NCBI RefSeq assembly: GCF_947242115.1 | Contig: NC_074719.1 | Coordinates: 42,975,349 to 43,039,348 of the forward strand | From: Biomphalaria glabrata | Lineage: Eukaryota; Mollusca; Gastropoda; Planorbidae | Direction of reading: 5' to 3' | Length of the DNA stretch: 64,000 bases | In this document: one piece after another, positions 34,774 to 53,960 of the stretch | How the letters are laid out: each line of letters begins with the position of its first letter | How positions within the stretch are numbered: position 1 is the first letter of the stretch | Position numbers and translations under genes: made by a program | Notes under the pieces: model-generated | The model's input: the letters and a program-made list of their open reading frames with translations, nothing else | Databases searched by the model: none | What the model was told of the DNA's origin: nothing

Positions 34774-34980
34774 CTACATGAACCATTTAATAAATCTTGT
34801 CTTCAGGTCCAAAGATTGAAGAATGCAGTATTTCCCATGGCTACACAGCTCCAGCTGTGACCTACATAATTTGCCACCTCCAGGGCAAGCATTACCATTG
34901 TCTGCCGGTGGTCGATTAAGATTTTCTTTTTGCCATCTCCGTCTGTCCTCGGCAGCGGATTTTCTTTTGGTATGAACCAT
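34774..34980 (-). other. Unassigned 68-residue open frame
   Basis: The frame runs from MVHTKRKSAAEDRRRWQKEN to TRFIKWFM and has a CPGGGKLC...C...C cysteine-containing middle and normal-looking codon use. An ATTAAA lies near its 3' end on the same strand. I do not recognise the protein. It lies upstream of the LENG9-like coding exon on the same strand and could be a transcribed leader, an unspliced exon or a chance frame. Confidence 0.25.
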
Positions 34981-35209
34981 TTAAAGAGCTTTTAAAAAAG
35001 GTAGTTCATAAATGTGATTTGGCAGTAGTGCAAGTTCTAATAATCAATAAGTCCCATCAGTTCATAAATTTGTGATAAATCAAATTATGTTACACTGTCT
35101 ATGTCTAGAATGCAATACTTTTGATTAAATATCTAAAGTAAAAAAAAAAGCTTTACAGTTTAATCCATAATCACATTAGACTAGCATAACACTAACAAAT
35201 CACTATTAC

Positions 35210-35775
35210 TAAAACACTAAACTTAAAAACATTCCTGGACGGAAAATAAAAACTAAAGTATAGGACTACATTAAACACTGAACATTAATACAAAAACACA
35301 AACTAATAAAATACTCAAATATGCTAAGTCAAATGCATACACGTGATCCTTCTTCCCTAATTAAGTAGATCTTTGCGCTATATTAAAATTTTAAGTTTGT
35401 TTACCTCTAGACTCTAGGCCTAGATACTAGGCCTAGGCAGTATAGTCTAGTCAAAAGTTAATATAAATTGTTTTAAATCCCATGGCTTTATAAAATTACT
35501 GGCATTTATACTTGATTTATTATAACTCATTACCGGTACGTTAAATTTCTTCAAAGGAGAAGACATTTAGTAATTTACTAATTAGACTACATTCTATTCA
35601 TGTTTTAATCTAGATGTGATACTTCTTCACTAGTGCTATTAGACTCATTATTAGAGAGCATGATAGAATTTTGGTCATTGGTTAACAAATAACATGCATA
35701 TGCCATGACGCGTATGACAATCATTTTTTTTTTTTTGAAGTAACGTCTGTATTTTATAAGATAAGATAGATCTAG
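35210..35775 (+). mobile_element. LINE family A 3' region, degraded
   Basis: Scattered similarity to the copy at 55020-55315 is visible: AAAACACAAACTAATAAAAT, TCCTTCTTCCCTA, GTGCTATTAGA, GTCATTGGTTAACAAATAAC, GCCATGACGCG and the terminal GAAGTAACGTCTGTATTTTA then TAAGATAAGATAG. It is strongly mutated and partly interrupted. Confidence 0.55.
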
Positions 35776-36042
35776 ATGATAAAGTATAAAGACATAGTGA
35801 TAGTCATAGATACTGACAGTGATACTTCAATCATATAGAACTCTGACTCTGGTAGCAGCTAACTCATTCAACTCATTGGTTTTCCTGGCTAAGGCAAAAA
35901 AAAAATAAAATCCGTGCTTTAACTACCAGATCTACTTTTAGACACTTTTATACTTTTAATTTAGAACAATAGATCACTAATAGATGAGGTTGCTATTGTT
36001 AAACAAGCGTACAGGAAGTGGTGAAATCAAAAGCAAACTTAC

Positions 36043-36441
36043 CATTTTAATAGAACGCAAGTCTGGAATCTAGATCTTGTTAAATTGCATTAATTTTTAT
36101 TGTGCATTGAAACGTTATCTTGATCTAGTCTATAAACCAAAATCTAGATATAGATTAATCATTAAGATCTATTCTTTTTTTTTTTACTTAGAATCTAGAT
36201 CTTGAGTCTAGACTCTAGATCTAGGTCTATAATTTAAAAAATAAATGAAAAAAAAAATCGTAATTTTTATTTGTAATGACCATTTTTAATCTCTTAAGAA
36301 AGAGAACTTCCGATTTTATTCCTATTGCAAAAGAGTGAGTAGCATTGCAATAAAAGTCAGTGTTAAATTTTATAGATCTAGATCTAGAAAAATTCTATCT
36401 AGATATAGAATCTAGATCTAATTGACATAGATCTAGATATC
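36043..36441. promoter_or_regulatory. Putative bidirectional promoter of CDK9 and the LENG9-like gene
   Basis: A consensus donor GTAAGT on the minus strand at 36042-36037 suggests the end of the first exon of the LENG9-like gene. The CDK9 ATG lies at 36442 on the plus strand. The roughly 400 bp between are full of AGATCT/TCTAGA palindromes and a direct repeat of an ATTGCAA word (about 36330 and 36346). There is no obvious TATA box. The divergent arrangement is inferred from splice signals. Confidence 0.45.
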
Positions 36442-44270
<7,829 letters not shown>

Positions 44271-45170
44271 TATGGTGCGTTTTAGCTGTGAATAAAGAAA
44301 AACTTTTCAAATTGAGGAATTGACCTTTTAACATTCATTGCAAGAGTGGACTTTTTACTTCACTCAGCAGGGATTAAACCATTCTAATGCTATTGCTGTG
44401 ACGGAGATAGTCAACCAAGGAAGCTATTGGTGATGGAGATCAACATGGCAATAAATTGTGGTGCGTGTAAGAGACACAAAGCTACTCTTCTGTTGCACAT
44501 AGTTTTAAATAGGTCACATCATTGGCTAGAGTTAACAAAAACAATCTCAGACAGGACTTGGAGTTCTCTGAATTATGATCTTCGCTTTCGCAAGAAATTA
44601 TCAACCGTTGATCAGAAATTTTACATCAACCTCATTTCCTTAACGTAAAGTATTTAATTTATTTCTTTAAAAAAAAAAATGCTTTAGGAAAATGACATTA
44701 TTAGTGAAATAACTTTTAGATCATATTATGATGTTACAATTGAACTCATGAAGCTAATTACAGTGCATAATTAAGTTAACATTTCAAATATATTAAATTT
44801 TATCCCTGGGTTTTTTAAAGTCAAAGAATGATTCAAACTACAAACACTCTGAGCACTTCTTCTTTATTGTTTCCTAACAAGAAACACTGTGAGAGCCTCT
44901 TTTATATTGTTTCTTAACTGTAGGGCAAATGTTTTTTTTTCTTTTCTTTGTTATAATTTCATTCAGAAGTCTTAATTACCTTGTAATAATGTTTTTCCCC
45001 GTCATATTCTTTTTTGTTACTATCGGATCTCATAGAACACCATTGAGTCCTGGTTGTTAAGGAATTGTTTGATATGGGGCTAATATTTCATTGTATCATT
45101 GATGCTGACTGCTTGTATGATAATGTATGTATATTGTTTTATTCTTTGTACTTAGTGATATATTATTTAT
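44271..45170 (+). other. CDK9 3' UTR
   Basis: An AATAAA signal lies at 44291-44296, about 20 bp after the stop, and another at 45462-45467. The region between is AT-rich with no other gene. Which signal is used cannot be told from sequence alone; the second would place the MITE at 45171 inside the UTR. Confidence 0.5.
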
Positions 45171-45342
45171 CAGTGCTTTTTTGAGACGTATGCGCTAGTA
45201 CGTGTACAGGGAACCTTTTTCAATGTGTGGAAAAAATTATTACTTTTTTTGTATTTTAACGGTGATTAATTTATTAGTAGTTAAAAGTTAGGCGATCCAT
45301 CACTGAGTACCGGCCTTTTTTTTTTTTACAAAAAAAGCGCTG
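45171..45342 (+). mobile_element. Short hAT MITE (CAGTGC family) with perfect 8-bp TSD
   Basis: The 172-bp element begins CAGTGCTTTTTTGAG and ends CAAAAAAAGCGCTG, flanked by exact TTATTTAT (45163-45170 and 45343-45350). The interior (TTTTTCAATGTGTGGAAAAA, TTATTAGTAGTTAAAAGTTA, ACTGAGTACCGGCC) is the inverse of the copy at 15858-16045. Confidence 0.85.
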
Positions 45343-45344
45343 TT

Positions 45345-46240
45345 ATTTATGATAGCAAAACAAATTAAATTCTGGTATCAAACATTAGTTTCTGATCTAG
45401 ACTCATTCATTTTCTGGTCATATATAAAAATATTTGTCAAATAGCTGCGGCATCGTTGCTCAATAAAATAAACATTGTTTATCCTAATGTTGGGCCTTGA
45501 CTGGGATATTGGAGGACCTAAACCTAATGGGTGCAACATTAATTAGTTGCTGTTGGCTTATGAACTTGTTAAAACAAATATCTGCTGAGATAAGCAATAA
45601 GGAAAGAGATTCAAATGATTGATGCCGCCGCGCTGAACATTAATTTGTTGCTGTTAATATGTGAATTTATAACTAAATTTTTTTTGTGTATGAAACATAA
45701 TGGAACATGTATGTTAAAATTTCTGAGTTTGTCCATCATATTGGAAGTTTAAAAAGACAGCACAAATTGTTTTTTGTTTAGTTAGTAAGAAAATAATAGT
45801 GATTTTATTCTACTTTTGGTTAAATTTTAAGTTTTATGGCTAAAAATATAAAATCTACCTTTATATGTTGTGCAGAATGTTTTATTTGGAAATTTAGGAT
45901 CAAATGTTACTTGAGAGTGTTATTTTGGAAATTTGTTGTTACTTGAAAAAATATACTAATGTAGTCATGTTTTTTTTTTTTTACCAAGTTACAAATTATG
46001 CTGTTGCTGTCTGTGAAGTTAACGAAGAATTATTTGATTTCATACACTGCAATGTAATAAATGTTTCTCACTATTTAATAATTAAGCTTTTTTTTTTTTT
46101 TTTTTTCATTTTATCATAATCTCTGTCTGAGGTCCTGTTTGGCGTCTCGGTTCTGGGGAGTCTTTCAGTCTTGCCCATCTGCTTCCTAATTTCTGTGCCA
46201 CCCTCTTTTTCTTTTGCAATGTGAGATACAGATAATGGCT
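45345..46240. other. Gene-free AT-rich stretch
   Basis: The stretch contains an imperfect duplication of about 100 bp period (AACATTAATTAGTTGCTGTT near 45538, AACATTAATTTGTTGCTGTT near 45638) and poly(T) runs. Near 46130 a GGCGTCTCGGTTCTGGGGAG scrap resembles the LINE-associated sequence at 8180. No gene is seen. Confidence 0.4.
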
Positions 46241-46244
46241 TGTC

Positions 46245-47130
46245 TTGTTATAATAATAATAATATTAATAATAATAATAATTTATCCAAAAGGAAATTTC
46301 TCATACAGTTTGTGCATTATAACTATAGAAAACCAAAATATACATTCACACTAGACTCACTCATAATTTACATTTGAAATGTTTATATCAGATAGTTGAA
46401 TTGTGTTTAATGATTTGTGGAAGAAGAGTTTTTTTGTATCTGTTTGACTTCGCTATCGGTGTCTTGTATCTCTTTTGTGATTGTAAAATCACAAAATTCT
46501 AACCAAAAGGGTGATTTTTTTATTTCTAAACTCTTTATGGCTTTCTTATGAATGTTTTTCTCGGACAGCTGCTCAAATGGGTTTTGTTTTCTTTACCAAT
46601 GACCTTACCAGCATCATTTAGGATTTTATCGAGTTTATTTTTAATTTTAATGTTCAGATTGCCATACTAGGCAGTGATATTAAAACTTATAAAATATTGT
46701 TGATGTGAGCTTGATAAAACATAGTCAAGGCCTTTTCGCTAACATTAAATGAGGACATCTTTCTAAGTAATTGTAATCTCTGCTGCCCTTTTTTGCTGAT
46801 ATAATCAGTATTTGCAGTAAAATTTTATTTGTCTAAGCTAGTGCCAAGGTATTTAAAAGTTTGCATTATTTCAATGGTCTCTCTCGCTACAAAAACATCA
46901 TTTCTTTGGTTTTTTTTTTTTGTTTTTTTTTACATTTAATATTTAAAAAAATTATCTTTACAGTCTTTTTTTTTCAATGTGTTCTATTTCTCTGAAATAT
47001 TCTTAGAGCAGACAAGAAGAGCCGCATCATTAGCAAATTTTTTGAGGATCAAAAGAACTCGGATTTTAAATCATTAGTGTACAAAATGAACCACAATGAC
47101 GATGTCACAGCCACCTGGGGCGCCCCTGTG
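46245..47130 (-). mobile_element. CR1/L2-type LINE, reverse transcriptase to 3' tail
   Basis: From about 47125 downward the minus strand reads GAPQVAVTSSLWFILYTNDL, a reverse transcriptase motif with the Q/G position changed. It continues with LLVCSKN, ISEK, TFKYLGT, NTDYISKKGQQRLQLLRKMS, LTMFYQAHI and CDFTITKEIQDTDS. It ends with a 3' UTR and an (ATT)n tail at 46250-46282. It has many stops. The same 3' UTR and tail occur at 55531-55678. Confidence 0.75.
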
Positions 47131-47274
47131 TTATCCAGTAGCGGCCTTAGGGGCAACCGCCCCAGAAATAACACTGTTAACAATATTATGTGCATTTGAT
47201 ATTGCATTGTTTATCCTAACCCTCTGAGGTCTTTGGGTCAAAAATTCATTAGCCCATGAATTAATCATTTGGGA

Positions 47275-47352
47275 ATGACCCCCCTTGCTTTTGAAGAGGA
47301 GGGGTTCCAATGTAAATTTTGTTTTTATTGTCTAAGGTTGAGAAGCACTGCT
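47275..47352 (-). mobile_element. hAT terminus fragment
   Basis: Read on the minus strand it begins CAGTGCTTCTCAACCTTAGA, followed later by GGAACCCCTCC, the typical start of a CAGNGNTTCTCAA hAT element. The other end was not found, so it is truncated. Confidence 0.45.
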
Positions 47353-48130
47353 TCATATCTAATGTTCTTTTTGTTCTCTGATTTTATACATATAAATATA
47401 CACACACTCACTAGCCAGATATGACCCACGGCCTATGGACCTTAGTTTGTGTATTACTTATGTACTGGATTGGATTTAGATCTATGTCAAACATGGTGAA
47501 TGTTCCCTTCACAATTTTAAAAATATTGTTGCGAAAATAAAAGTATTGTGTGAACATTGGTTTAGTCCGACATATTCATATCTCAAATAAAACAGGTTTT
47601 TACTTGATTTGTTAAAACGTTTAATTCTTGAAGAGAGATATAATTCTGCTATGTCCCCCAGTTGTGGGAGTGACATTAGTCAACCCAGGCAGACAGAGTA
47701 ATTTGATATATGCTGCCTAAATATAGTTTTAGTAGTTTTGTTGTGTTTATATTAAGCAATTTTATTATAAAATGCTGAGCAAAATTTGTTTCTCAAAAAC
47801 ATATAAAATATTTATAGAAAAAAAATCTCTACAAATAAGCAGTCTTTCTTCAAAAATAACAATTAAAATATAAAAAATACTTTTATTGAGTGAAGGGAGA
47901 GCACAGTCAAATTGCTGTCATGTTTTAATATTGTAAGGCTTATTATCTTCCCCCTTTTCTTTATTTAAAAAAAAAAAATGAAACTAATTGGTTAGTTTGT
48001 AGATTGATTCATGTGTTGTCATCGACAATGAATAATTGTGGGACAAACAATCGTGTAAAATAATCAGTCAGACGGAGTAAATTTTAAAAAGCTTTGTTTA
48101 AAAACAAAACAAACATTGCATGCCCTATAC

Positions 48131-50099
48131 CAGGGGTCTCAAACACGTGGCCCGCGAAACAAATTTGTGTGGCCCGCGGCCACGTCCACGAATTAAAAAA
48201 AAATAGATAAAATTTACAATGACCTCATATAAGCCGTGAAATGATTTACAACTGCACAAATCAGTAAATGAGGTGTCCGCCCACTGCAAGCGAAGATTCT
48301 GTGAAGTCAAGCTTTGTTGTTAGCGAGATGGCATCACGACCATTCACCGAAGGCCAGTTTGTAAAAGAGTGTATGCTACAGGCGTGTGAAATTATCTGCC
48401 CCGAGAAAAAGAAACTCTTCGAAGGCATAAGTTTGTCTGCGAACACAGTTGCAAGCAGGATCACCGAGTCAGCGACAAATGTTCAACAGCAACTAATTGC
48501 CGCTGCAAAAGACTTTGTAATATATTCCATTGCACTGGACGAGTCTACTGGTGTAACAGACATCGCATACTGTGCCGTATTCATTCGTGGGGTCGACAAA
48601 AACTTGAACATTGTTGAAGACTTACTTGGGCTTACTACCCATGAAAGGAACGACGACTGGACGCGACGTGTTTCAAGAACTGGCAGGTGTGGGCTACCGT
48701 GGGAAAAAAAAACTTGTTTTAGTGGCTATGGACGGTGCACCAGCAATGTGTTCAGAGAAAATTGGTGTTGTTGGATTAATGGTAGAGAAACGGAATCAGC
48801 TCAGCTTGGCGGGACCTTTTGCAGCCATACACTGCATTCTGCACCAAGAAGCACTCTGTGGCAAAAGTCTACAAATGAAGAACGTGATGTATGTTCGTGA
48901 AGACGGTGAACTTCATACGTGCACGGGGTCTCAACTACAGACAATTTGTGCCATGTCTAGCTGATTTAGAAACGGAAAACGGTGAGTTGCTTTATCATAC
49001 GGAAGTCAGATGGTTGAGTCCTGGAAAAGTGCTGCAGAGATTTTTTGAACTGTGACGGGAAATAGCATTGTTCATGGCAATGAAAGACGGAGACATACCT
49101 CAGCTCAGTGACCCAATGTTTTTGTCGGATCTTGCTTTTCTTACTGACATCACGCAACGTCTCAATGCACTCAATTCACAACTACAGGGCACAAAGCAGC
49201 TGATTACCGTGATGTTTCACCGCATCAAATCATTCAGATGCAAGCTGACTTTGTGGGCCACTCAGCTGGCAGATGGAAACCTGGCTCATTTTTCTTTTCT
49301 ACTGAGCATTACGGTGGAACCACAGCGCCTGAAAGACTACGTAGACATCTTCTCCAGACTACTGGAAGAGTTTGAACACCGCTTTCAGCAATTCACTGCT
49401 CTCGAACCACAGATTTTCCTTGTTGCCACTCCGTTCGCAGTTGAAGTGAAAAACGTTCCAGAGGAAGTCCAGATGGAACTACTGGACCTGCAGTGTGACT
49501 CTGTTCTGAAGCAAAAATACGCTGATGTTGGTGTTCCAGATTTCTACCAGTTTCTTCCCAGAGAGAAGTTTCCAATCTTATTCTGCGCAGCTGCTAGAAT
49601 TCTAGCGATGTTTGGGAGTACGTACGTTTGGGAACAGTTTTTCTCCAGAATGAAGATCAACAAAACAGCATTACGATCAAGACTGACTGATGAGCATCTG
49701 AGAGCAACCTTGCGGCTTTCCACTACACGCGACCTCAGGCCTAACGTCGATGGTCTGGTCTCTGCTCTCTGCTAAGTGGACAGAAACATGAGTGACGAGC
49801 CATCTGCAGCAGGCCTAGTAATTGTAGTTGTTTTTTGGGGGGGAACTACAGTTTCTGCTTTTTAATTTAGTGACAGAGACAACGTCAACTTATTTTAGTA
49901 AACTAAACTGCATGTGCATGTAATAAACTACACTAAATGTAATTACTAATTATAAAAACTTTATTTTAGCATTTAACTGCAGTGAAAGTAGGCCTAGTGT
50001 TGGTAAAATTTAATGAAAAAACATTCTCTTTTTGTGGTGCGCTGAATGGTTGTTACTTTCCACTGTGGCCCACAAGCTGAAATGAGTTTGAGACCCCTG
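48131..50099 (+). mobile_element. hAT (Charlie/GTF2IRD2-like) DNA transposon, nearly full length
   Basis: The 1969-bp element begins CAGGGGTCTCAAACACGTGG and ends TGAGTTTGAGACCCCTG, with 14-bp perfect terminal inverted repeats and GTGGCCC repeats just inside. The flanking 8-mers CCCTATAC (48123-48130) and CTCTATAC (50100-50107) differ at one base, an aged hAT target-site duplication. It carries a broken transposase gene (48268-49775). Confidence 0.9.
48268..49775 (+). pseudogene. hAT transposase pseudogene (GTF2IRD2/Charlie8-like)
   Basis: Three frames give one transposase. The first is RPFTEGQFVKECMLQACEII to FIRGVDKNLNIVEDLLGL (about 48330-48640). The second is MKGTTTGRDVFQELAG, then LVLVAMDGAPAMCSEKIGVV and CILHQEALCGKSLQM. 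After a further shift come [20 protein letters not shown] and an in-frame TGA at about 49053. The last is MAMKDGDIPQLSD to FGSTYVWEQFFSRMKINKTA, RSRLTDEHLRATLR and a stop at 49773-49775. The last block is the conserved hAT dimerisation region. So there are at least two frameshifts and one nonsense codon, and the N-terminal BED-finger part is missing. The relation to the domain captured by vertebrate GTF2IRD2 is from memory of the family. Confidence 0.88.
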
Positions 50100-50107
50100 C
50101 TCTATAC

Positions 50108-51975
50108 TATAGCTTAATATGTAAACATTGTTCTACCAAAAATATAATCAATAAAATTAATGTCAAAGACCAGCTAACCACAATATCCGTTGTTTCCATC
50201 ACATGTGCTAACATAGAAGTTTACTTTCTAGTAATCTTCTAGTATTCTTAATTAATAGTATTCATAATTGATTATCGTATTAAAGGCAACTTTATATGTG
50301 CAAAATGATTGTAGCATTATCCTATAAATTATACCTAGACTGGAAAAGATAGATATGTAGACTACTTTTTTTTTTTTTTTTTTTAAGCTGTAAGGGAATT
50401 AGCCCGAATCTAAGAAAATCGATCTTTTCTGTCTTAGAAAACAAAAATTATCTTAGTTTTCAAAGTTTAGAAATAATGCAATACCATTTTACGGATTACA
50501 AACAGAATGGGCTATTAATAACCGAACTATAGGCCTATATATTCACGCAAATCATATGAAATAAAGCCATTTCCATAGACTTCTATATATTAGGCTATAT
50601 CTAGACCGGAAACCGGAAACAAATTCTTATCCGCGATTAATCAATTCAATAACACAAACTCTCTTCGTAAACTTGTTTCTGTAGTATTAGAAGATCTTCA
50701 TGTCTAGTAGGCCTATAGATAAGCCTATAATATATAATATATAGGTCAGTGGATCGGAGGTTATCTGCATATCAGGATGAATGCGCTTGTTTCCTTTTTG
50801 TGTTATGACGGGCGTTGAATAAAAAAAACAACTGAAAACGTATAAATAAATATTTTGTCTCGAAAGGCAATGGATGCGCCCAAATGAGTCACTGGTTTTG
50901 GCTTAATCTTGAGACGGGGCAGAATCTGGTATGGCTAATCAAGCCAATTCTAGAACGGCAGACTTTGCCACAATTCGTACATGTGTTTGCTTCTGATTCA
51001 GGGCTAGCGGACAGGGCAGGCTGTATAAAAATGGAGCATTAATTTTGTTAAGTTAAATCCGTCTTTTAATTAATGTCATGCTGTTCACTACAGGGAATCC
51101 TCAATGATTACTAACAAGCGGGAGTCAAAAAAGAGTTGGTACGAAAATCCATTGCCTTGCATTGAGATTAATTGAAGCTCAACTAGCAGTACACACCGGC
51201 TACGCCCGTTGGATTCCTCCCAGGTGTTTTATTGATAATTATGGCGGTAACCCCCCCCTTTTTTTTTTAAAATTGTAATAAACGTGCCACATTTTAACGA
51301 TCAATCTAACATACTTTTATTTAGCCCATGAATTAGTGTATCTGTTGCAATGAAATTTTAAGGGCCCGCCTTCTATTTCCATTTCTGTCTCTTCTCGCTC
51401 TCCAGAACCTCCATTTTGTTTTCTTTTAACCTGCGCATAGCAATTTCTCCCACATAGACTTTTGACTTGATTTGGAAAGACCCGTTTCATAATGCGCCTC
51501 CAACACATACACGCACACACTTTTCTTCGGCTTCTCAATTCAATCTATATTATATTTAGACCGTGACCCCCCCCCCCTCCTTACTTTTTGGTTATATTAT
51601 TATTATTATTATTATACTGCATTCGTCACTAATCTTTGGACAAGCCGTATTATTGTTATTATTTTTAACAACTTTAATCTTAATGTAAACAATGCAGGGT
51701 ATTAGACACCGCATACATTTCTTCATAGCATCAGTTCCAAGCCTAGAGAAAAATAATGCATTTTAGGAAGGCCACAATTAAATTCTTTCTTCTCAGTCCT
51801 CTTTCTACATCTATTTTGGTTCCTAAATAAAAAGAAATATCAATTTAGTTTTATTAACTGTAATCGTTTATCTTACCCCTTTTGAACTGAGCGAAATGAC
51901 AATAGATCTAGATTTATCTTTTTATAATATTAATAGGCCTATATTTTTTTAACAGTGTTACAAAGTACTATTACT
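50108..51975. other. Gene-free AT-rich stretch
   Basis: No coding region or recognisable repeat family is visible apart from poly(T) near 50368-50385, a C-run near 51250 and 51569, and (ATT)n near 51595. Scattered AGGCCTATA words occur. Confidence 0.45.
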
Positions 51976-51978
51976 TTA

Positions 51979-52067
51979 CCCTCTCTCTCTCTGTCTCTAT
52001 CTCTCTCTCTGTCTCTCTCTCTGTCTCTGTCTCTCTCTCTGTCTCTCTCTGTCTCTCTCTGTCTTTC

Positions 52068-52119
<52 letters not shown>

Positions 52120-52129
52120 TCTCTCTCTC
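51979..52129 (+). repeat. (CT)n microsatellite with interspersed CTGT
   Basis: About 150 bp of CTCTCT with CTGT variants at irregular spacing. It yields a spurious Leu/Ser frame of 70 codons that is not a gene. Confidence 0.95.
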
Positions 52130-52335
52130 GAAAAAAATCAAAAAAAAAAAAAACTAAATTAGTCTAGATTATAGATCTATCTTATTAATGTTATTATATT
52201 GGTTTTGTCTTTTTATTTAGACCGCGTCTAAAAGGAAGTGGAAATGACGTAAAGAATATTTAAAAAAAAGGAGACGGGGAAAAAAATTGCTTAAAAAATA
52301 CGGAATTTCTGACATATTTCTTATTTATGCTTTCT

Positions 52336-52504
52336 AATGGACCTCATTCCCCAATCGTAAATAAACAACATTGAGCCACCTGTTTCTCTCCTATACAAAT
52401 TACGATCTAATTTTAATCAACAATGGTTATCACCTAACAGTTTTTTTTTCTTTGTTTTATCAATATTATCACGTGATTGTTCGTTTTGGTGAATGAGGTC
52501 CATT
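52336..52504. mobile_element. MITE, AATGGACCTCATTC family, copy 1
   Basis: The element begins AATGGACCTCATTCCCCAAT and ends TTGGTGAATGAGGTCCATT. Internal sequences CGTAAATAAACAACATTGAG, TTATCAATATTATCACGTGA and CACCTAACAG are shared with the copy at 60852-61028, partly in inverted form. It has no coding capacity and no clear TSD. Confidence 0.75.
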
Positions 52505-52929
52505 AGACTTCGGCCTATTGGAGAAATCCCGAAAATAAAAGTCAAAGGTTTTATAGAGCTTCCGTTTTTTCGTTAATAGCGGTCGTCAGGTTGCGAATCT
52601 GTCAAAAAAAAAATTCTTATTGAGCACCTGAGTACTAAATTTGATGCGGATACGTACGACAGTTTAAGAGATATCGTGATCAATGAGTGGTATTTTCGCG
52701 TATGTATAGTAGATCCTTAAATTGTTTGCTGAGATGGCAACAGTGACATTCATTTTATCGTTCGTGACACTGATTAGTTGATCGTGAAAATCTCCAAGTA
52801 AGATCAACCTAGGCGTCATTTTGCCATTTTTGACACAGAGTAAAAAGGAACTGACAGCAGATAGCCTCTGGAAGAGCTCTCACTATGGTCGCGTGACACC
52901 TTATTGACGACCTAGGAAAATACAGGTGG

Positions 52930-53115
52930 AGTCGACGAAAAAAAAACTTGAATAGACCCTCGGCAAGAACAACGGCTTTGTCAGCATGAAATATGGCAAA
53001 AGATGTAGGTCGCAACTGGGTTTTAAATGATCACGTGGACTATTGCCTCATTCTTTATCTTCGAAATAAAGACAATGCAAGCGAGGTCCGTCTTCTACTG
53101 CCCAGAAATAATTTA
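52930..53115 (+). repeat. LINE-like fragment shared with 26515-26695
   Basis: ACTTGAATAGACCCTCGGCA and ACAACGGCTTTGTCAGCATG, GTAGGTCGCAACTGGGTTTT, then CTCATTCTTTATCTTCGAAA match the 26.5-kb segment in order. It is short and 5'-truncated, without an intact frame. Confidence 0.55.
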
Positions 53116-53339
53116 CTGATGCTCTTTCTTATATTGACGTCGATCTGCGGTGTCGCAAAGCACTTGTAGTTTGTGGGGGTGGGGCAGTCAGCTGTCGGTA
53201 AGAAATGAAACAATAACACACATTTCTTAAAGGAAAAAAATAAAGCTATGTCGAAGAAGGCGCAAACGGCACAAAGGTTTTGATTGAGTTATGTGTGGCA
53301 AAATTAGTAGGTCACAGCAGGTTGTGCATAACCAGAATT

Positions 53340-53660
53340 CTTCTTTCAGCTGCGTTCTCATTACATCCCGACATGACCAACGCATAATTTTTCGCCTCAG
53401 AACCGGGCACAACAGAATGAGACAACATATGTTCCGGAAGCTTAAAGTCGGAACAAGCGAAGCCTGCTCTTGTGAAGCATCACCAGAGAATGCTGACCTT
53501 GTCCTTCCAAGCCCGAGCAAGAATATGGCCCCAAAATCCTCCTATACACACAACAACAAAAAAGAACAACCTCGGAGATCTGTCTGATCTGGAAACCAAT
53601 GCGCGGTTCATCTCCGACTTGTACAATAGGAAACGAAGAAGAAAAGAAGATTATATGTTG
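53340..53660 (+). mobile_element. LINE C-terminal fragment, same family as 34410
   Basis: Frames give QRIIFRLRTGHNRMRQHMFR, KLKVGTSEACSCEASPENAD, then a frame change to DLSDLETNARFISDLYN and a GAAACGAAGAAGAAAAGAAG tail. It aligns with the 34.4-kb fragment and is 5'-truncated. Confidence 0.78.
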
Positions 53661-53889
53661 AAGGGTTCGAATGACTAGCCCCACATCTTAGAGGAGCTGC
53701 GCAGTAGTTCCCAGGCAGCTTACTATACACATTTTCTTCTATAGGATTGTTTCAGAGCCAGTGCCTTGTTCGAGCCTCTCGAGTGTGTGTGCAGCTTGAC
53801 AGGCATTGTCTGGAGACAGAGCAATTTCACTATTCCCAACGTCGAAAAAAAAACACAACTTTTTTTTGAAACTCAAAAAAAAAAATTTG

Positions 53890-53960
53890 TGCATCGACCG
53901 GGAATCGAACCCGGGTCACCCGCGTGGCAGGCGAGTATTCTACCACTAGACCACCGATGC
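53890..53960 (-). tRNA. tRNA-Gly (anticodon GCC)
   Basis: The 71-nt sequence folds into the standard cloverleaf: acceptor GCATCGG/TCGATGC (with a G-T pair), D arm GTCTAGTGGTAGAATAC, anticodon arm CTCGCCTGCCACGCGGG with GCC, and T arm CCGGGTTCGATTCCCGG. The discriminator base is A. A box (TGGTCTAGTGGTAGAATAC) and B box (GGTTCGATTCC) are intact, so it should be transcribed. A T-rich terminator follows on the minus strand. Confidence 0.98.

Noticed and set aside
47137-47170. CAGTAGCGGCCTTAGGGGC as the left end of another hAT element
   Set aside because: No matching right end or 8-bp duplication could be found within a plausible distance.
51955-52167. Leu/Ser-repeat frame of 70 codons
   Set aside because: It is a translation of a CT microsatellite.
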